Origin: Methylobacterium bullatum
GTDB taxonomy: Bacteria > Pseudomonadota > Alphaproteobacteria > Rhizobiales > Beijerinckiaceae
DNA length: 64,000 nucleotides
Reading direction: 5' to 3'
NCBI GenBank assembly: GCA_902712845.1
Contig: LR743504.1
Location: forward strand, 88,501 to 152,500
Shown: positions 61,515 to 64,000 of the stretch, piece by piece
Numbering within the stretch: the stretch's first letter is position 1
Layout of the letters: each line of letters opens with the position of its first letter
Program-made: the position numbers and the translations under genes
Notes under the pieces: model-generated
Told to the model about the DNA's origin: nothing
Database searches by the model: none
What the model saw: the letters and a program-made list of their open reading frames with translations, nothing else

Positions 61515-61784
61515 TCAGCGGCAGTACACGTCGCCGTAAGCGTCGCGATAGGTGCCGTAGGGGCAGCGCGGAGCCGTGCCGGCACCGATGATCGCGCCGC
61601 TGGCTCCGCCGATGGCCGCACCGGCCAGAGCGCCGCCCGCACGACCCGTGGCAGCGCCACCGATGGCCGCACCGGCCAGAGCGCCGAGACCGGCGCCACC
61701 AAGAGCACGATCCTGCGGCGTATTGCAGGCTCCGAGGGAGAGGGCGAGAGCCCCGGCGAGGGTAGCGGCAATGAGCTTCTTCAT
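61515..61784 (-). CDS. Glycine-zipper lipoprotein (89 aa)
   Basis: An 89-residue lipoprotein with lipobox SLGACNTPQD. Between about 27 and 72 it is nearly pure Gly/Ala/Ile zipper (GGAGLGALAGAAIGGAATGR, GGALAGAAIGGASGAIIGAG), then a polar Cys-containing tail (PRCPYGTYRDAYGDVYCR). Similar to the 17-kDa antigen/YMGG-like glycine-zipper outer-membrane lipoproteins. The repeated DNA inside it is listed separately. A terminator follows. Confidence 0.88.
   Translation of the reverse strand: MKKLIAATLAGALALSLGACNTPQDRALGGAGLGALAGAAIGGAATGRAGGALAGAAIGGASGAIIGAGTAPRCPYGTYRDAYGDVYCR
61609..61686 (-). repeat. 27-base exact direct repeat inside the glycine-zipper gene
   Basis: The same 27 bases occur at 61609-61635 and 61660-61686, 51 bases apart (17 codons), each encoding most of GGALAGAAIGGA. 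It marks an internal duplication of the zipper and could change length by recombination in frame. Confidence 0.75.
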
Positions 61785-62004
61785 GGTCCCGAGACTCCCT
61801 TGTGCGTTTTGTGGCCCGGCTTATCGCCGTGGTGACCTTGCGCAACGTAGCTTAGCCATTCCGTTCGTGGAATGCACAGGGTGAGGAAACGGTTCCAGCC
61901 ACGCTTTCCGTTCCGGCAGAAAACCCTCTACTGATGCACGCCAGACACCTCGGGCGACCCTCAGCGGACGCCCGCGCGAAACCCAGGACCGTTTCGAGGA
62001 AGCC

Positions 62005-62565
62005 ATGCTGCGTGCCACCGCCATCGTCCGCAAAGCCGCCATTCGCCCGGATTCCGTGGCGGATACCGTGACTCTCGACCATGCGGGACGCCAGGGAGCC
62101 GCCGCGATCCTCACGGGTGCGGGCGGGGTGAGTTTCACTCTCGACCTGGCGAAGGCTGCCTCCATCGAGGACGGTGACGCGTTTCGTCTCGAAGACGGGC
62201 GCTTGGTGACCGTTCGCGCGGCGGCGGAATCCTTGCTGGAGGTACGGGCGGAGAATCTGGCTCGCCTTCTGCGCTTGGCCTGGCAGCTCGGCGGCAACCA
62301 CGTCCCGGCGGAGATCGGCGCAGACGTCCTCTATGTACCCGCGACCTCGGCCAACGCCGAACTGATCCGTGGGCAGGGCTGCGCCGCGACCCCGGTTTCG
62401 CGAGCCTTCAAGCCCGAACGCGAGGCTCACGACCACAGTCAGTGCGGGCACGACCATGCTCATGACCACGGTCACGATCATTCGCACGCGCACGGGCATG
62501 CACACGACCATTCGGATCACGGCCATGCTCATGTGCATGGCCCCGATTGCAAGCACGATCACTGA
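62005..62565 (+). CDS. ureE: Urease accessory protein UreE, His-rich C-terminus
   Basis: A 186-residue UreE, the nickel carrier of urease maturation. The N-terminal peptide-binding domain (TVTLDHAGRQGAAAILTG) and C-terminal metal domain (LRLAWQLGGNHVPAEIGADV) are followed by a tail from about residue 141 with over 20 histidines (HDHSQCGHDHAHDHGHDHSH). The tail binds extra nickel. No other urease gene is in the window, so this gene stands apart from the ure operon; it is followed by dusA after 64 bases. Confidence 0.92.
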   Translation: MLRATAIVRKAAIRPDSVADTVTLDHAGRQGAAAILTGAGGVSFTLDLAKAASIEDGDAFRLEDGRLVTVRAAAESLLEVRAENLARLLRLAWQLGGNHVPAEIGADVLYVPATSANAELIRGQGCAATPVSRAFKPEREAHDHSQCGHDHAHDHGHDHSHAHGHAHDHSDHGHAHVHGPDCKHDH

Positions 62566-62629
62566 GGCGGGCAAGAGAAGCGGTCGCCGCACGATTGAAA
62601 CCGAGCCGCGTCTCTTTCATACGGATACC

Positions 62630-63634
62630 ATGACACCCAGCGATATCCGTTTCTCGGTTGCACCGATGATGGATTGGACCGACCGCTATTGCCGATCGTT
62701 CCACCGCGTCCTGTCGCGCCGCGCCCGGCTTTATACCGAGATGGTGACCAGCAATGCCGTCCTTCACGGCGACAGGACGCGTTTGCTCGGTTTTTCGGAG
62801 GCGGAGCATCCTGTCGCGGTCCAACTCGGGGGTTCGGTGCCCGGCGATCTCGCGGAGGCGGCACGCATCGCGGAAGGATTCGGCTACGATGAGGTCAACC
62901 TGAATGTGGGCTGTCCCTCGGACCGGGTTCAGGATGGCCGCTTCGGCGCATGCCTCATGCGCGACCCGAGCCTCGTTGGCGAGTGCGTGACGGCCATGAA
63001 AGCCGCAATCTCGGTGCCGGTCACGGTGAAGTGTCGCATCGGGGTCGACGATCAGGATACGGAGATCGCCCTGGACTCACTGGTCGATGCCGTGACGCAG
63101 GCGGGAGTCGACGGGCTCATCGTCCATGCCCGCAAGGCTTGGCTGCAGGGTCTGTCGCCGAAAGAAAATCGCGATGTCCCACCCCTCGATTATGGGCGTG
63201 TCGCGCGGCTGAAACAGAAGCGCCCTTCTCTGCCGATCGCGATTAACGGCGGTATCGCCACGATAGACGACACGCTGAGCCAACTCACCGTCGTGGACGG
63301 CGTGATGATGGGTCGCGCGGCCTATAACGAGCCGGCCCTGCTGCTCGACGTGGACCATCTGGTTTTCGGAGAAGCGGCCTCCGTGGCGGACGCCTTCGAT
63401 GCTGTCGAGGTTTTCGCACCGACCATCGCAGAGGCCTTGGGAAACGGTATCCGCCTGCACACGCTCACTCGCCATATGCTCGGATTGTTCAACGGACGCC
63501 CCGGGGCGCGTGCCTATCGCCGACACCTGTCGACGTTCGGCACCCGCGCGGATGCCGATCTCTCGACCCTGCGCGAGGCGGTGGCTCACGTCTCCAGGGA
63601 AGTTCCTAGAGGAAGTGCCGTTCAGGCGGCGTGA
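62630..63634 (+). CDS. dusA: tRNA-dihydrouridine(20/20a) synthase
   Basis: A 334-residue DusA, a FMN-dependent TIM-barrel reductase that makes dihydrouridine in tRNA D-loops. RFSVAPMMDWTDRYCRSFHR is the FMN-binding start, LNVGCPSDRVQDGRFGACLM carries the catalytic Cys, GLIVHARKAWLQGLSPKENR and VMMGRAAYNEPALLLDV are other signatures. The ATG at 62630 (MTPSDIRFSVAP) is preferred; the frame is open further upstream through ureE's tail but without sense. The stop lies 13 bases inside the opposite-strand pseudogene. Confidence 0.95.
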   Translation: MTPSDIRFSVAPMMDWTDRYCRSFHRVLSRRARLYTEMVTSNAVLHGDRTRLLGFSEAEHPVAVQLGGSVPGDLAEAARIAEGFGYDEVNLNVGCPSDRVQDGRFGACLMRDPSLVGECVTAMKAAISVPVTVKCRIGVDDQDTEIALDSLVDAVTQAGVDGLIVHARKAWLQGLSPKENRDVPPLDYGRVARLKQKRPSLPIAINGGIATIDDTLSQLTVVDGVMMGRAAYNEPALLLDVDHLVFGEAASVADAFDAVEVFAPTIAEALGNGIRLHTLTRHMLGLFNGRPGARAYRRHLSTFGTRADADLSTLREAVAHVSREVPRGSAVQAA

Positions 63635-64000
63635 GCGCGGGACGTCAACTGTCGGCCGCGAGCCTCACCCTCCCCTGCCCAGTTCGGCATGACGCGCCAC
63701 AGGGTCAGGACACGAAGGCGCGCTCCATTGATCTCGAAAGACCGCGTCTGTTCCGTACCGACCAAAGCAGGGTTCCAAGCTGCGTCGAGCTTGGCAGTCC
63801 ACTGATTTCCCGTGACGGTAAAACGGCCCGGATAGGAAACCATGTGTCGAGAAGAGCGGTGCGCTCCTTGTCGCTGACCGGAGGTTTCCGATCCTCGCCG
63901 GTGAGGTTGAAGCCCCCCTCCCCTCGGACATGAAATAAGCGAAACCCGCCGGATTGGCACCCATGACCGGAATTGTTTTGCTGGTGGAGCGAACCTCAAC
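63622..64000 (-). pseudogene. Lipocalin-like domain gene, frameshifted twice, 5' end outside window
   Basis: On the minus strand three different reading frames continue one another as a lipocalin-like protein: first NPAGFAYFMSEGR (from 64000 down to about 63920), then FNLTGEDRKPPVSDKERTAL (down to about 63845), then MVSYPGRFTVTGNQWTAK and NPALVGTEQTRSFEI to the end. The first shift lies at a run of six C (63913-63918, plus strand), the second close to 63844 where one base seems to be missing. Either the gene is a recent pseudogene or the sequence has errors at homopolymers. Intact relatives belong to lipocalin-like_5-type proteins as I recall. The 3' end overlaps the dusA end by 13 bases. Confidence 0.7.

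Overview
The window is a GC-rich bacterial chromosome segment with densely packed genes, short gaps and frequent ATGA overlaps. The gene content fits an alphaproteobacterium of the Methylobacteriaceae (Methylobacterium/Methylorubrum type): an MmcB-type DNA repair protein, a DUF1289 protein beside a TIGR02281-type aspartic protease, the plant/alphaproteobacterial form of glutamate-cysteine ligase, a SWIB-domain protein, a standalone UreE with a histidine tail, and many small orphan genes. This placement is inferred from gene types, not from a marker gene. There are no rRNA or tRNA genes, no CRISPR array, no insertion sequence and no prophage. One pseudogene and the 3' part of a LacI-family gene sit at the two window edges.

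Layout. 1-3.6 kb: end of a LacI-family regulator, a gene-free stretch of about 690 bases with two hairpins, then three small orphan proteins, a Crp/Fnr regulator and a fourth small protein. 3.7-13.4 kb: housekeeping genes including a NudK-like Nudix enzyme, TusA, gshA, rsmE, ubiA, a cysQ-like phosphatase, a cold-shock protein and a DJ-1/PfpI protein. 13.4-18 kb: Tat-exported metallophosphoesterase, a small anchored protein, a DUF1932-type dehydrogenase and aspartate aminotransferase. 18.4-26.2 kb: sulfate assimilation, with cysHDN on the minus strand and an AsnC/Lrp regulator, cysJ and cysI on the plus strand. 26.3-34.5 kb: TetR regulator, pyrF, a uracil-DNA-glycosylase-like protein, an alpha/beta hydrolase, a two-subunit molybdenum hydroxylase and a histidine kinase. 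34.6-43.1 kb: cobT and cobS, a retropepsin-like protease, a hydrolase, the pdxY-phzF-Nudix operon, DedA, a leaderless cobalamin-binding protein and mmcB. 43.2-57 kb: an RTX protein, dehydrogenase and hydrolase genes, two MFS carriers, SDR, SWIB, PRC-barrel and ABC exporter genes. 57-64 kb: M48 protease and thermonuclease, TerC, an AmpD-like amidase with a TerB/DnaJ protein, a glycine-zipper lipoprotein, ureE, dusA and a frameshifted lipocalin-like pseudogene.

How genes work together. The clearest pathway is sulfate to sulfide. CysD/CysN makes APS. CysH carries the full iron-sulfur cysteine set of APS reductases and no CysC is present here, so APS is probably reduced directly to sulfite. CysJ/CysI then reduces sulfite to sulfide. 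A promoter-overlapping inverted repeat upstream of cysH and the divergent AsnC/Lrp gene suggest local control. Cobalamin work is represented by divergent cobT and cobS and a nearby B12-binding protein. Several operons are supported by overlaps or gaps of a few bases.

No defence island or large unknown system stands out. The best leads are small: the regulator/small-protein cluster at 1.6-3.6 kb, the hairpins in the gap before it, a 40-base palindrome after cysI, a 21-base operator-like palindrome before the DUF1932 dehydrogenase, structured leader DNA before terC, and intergenic palindromic repeats.
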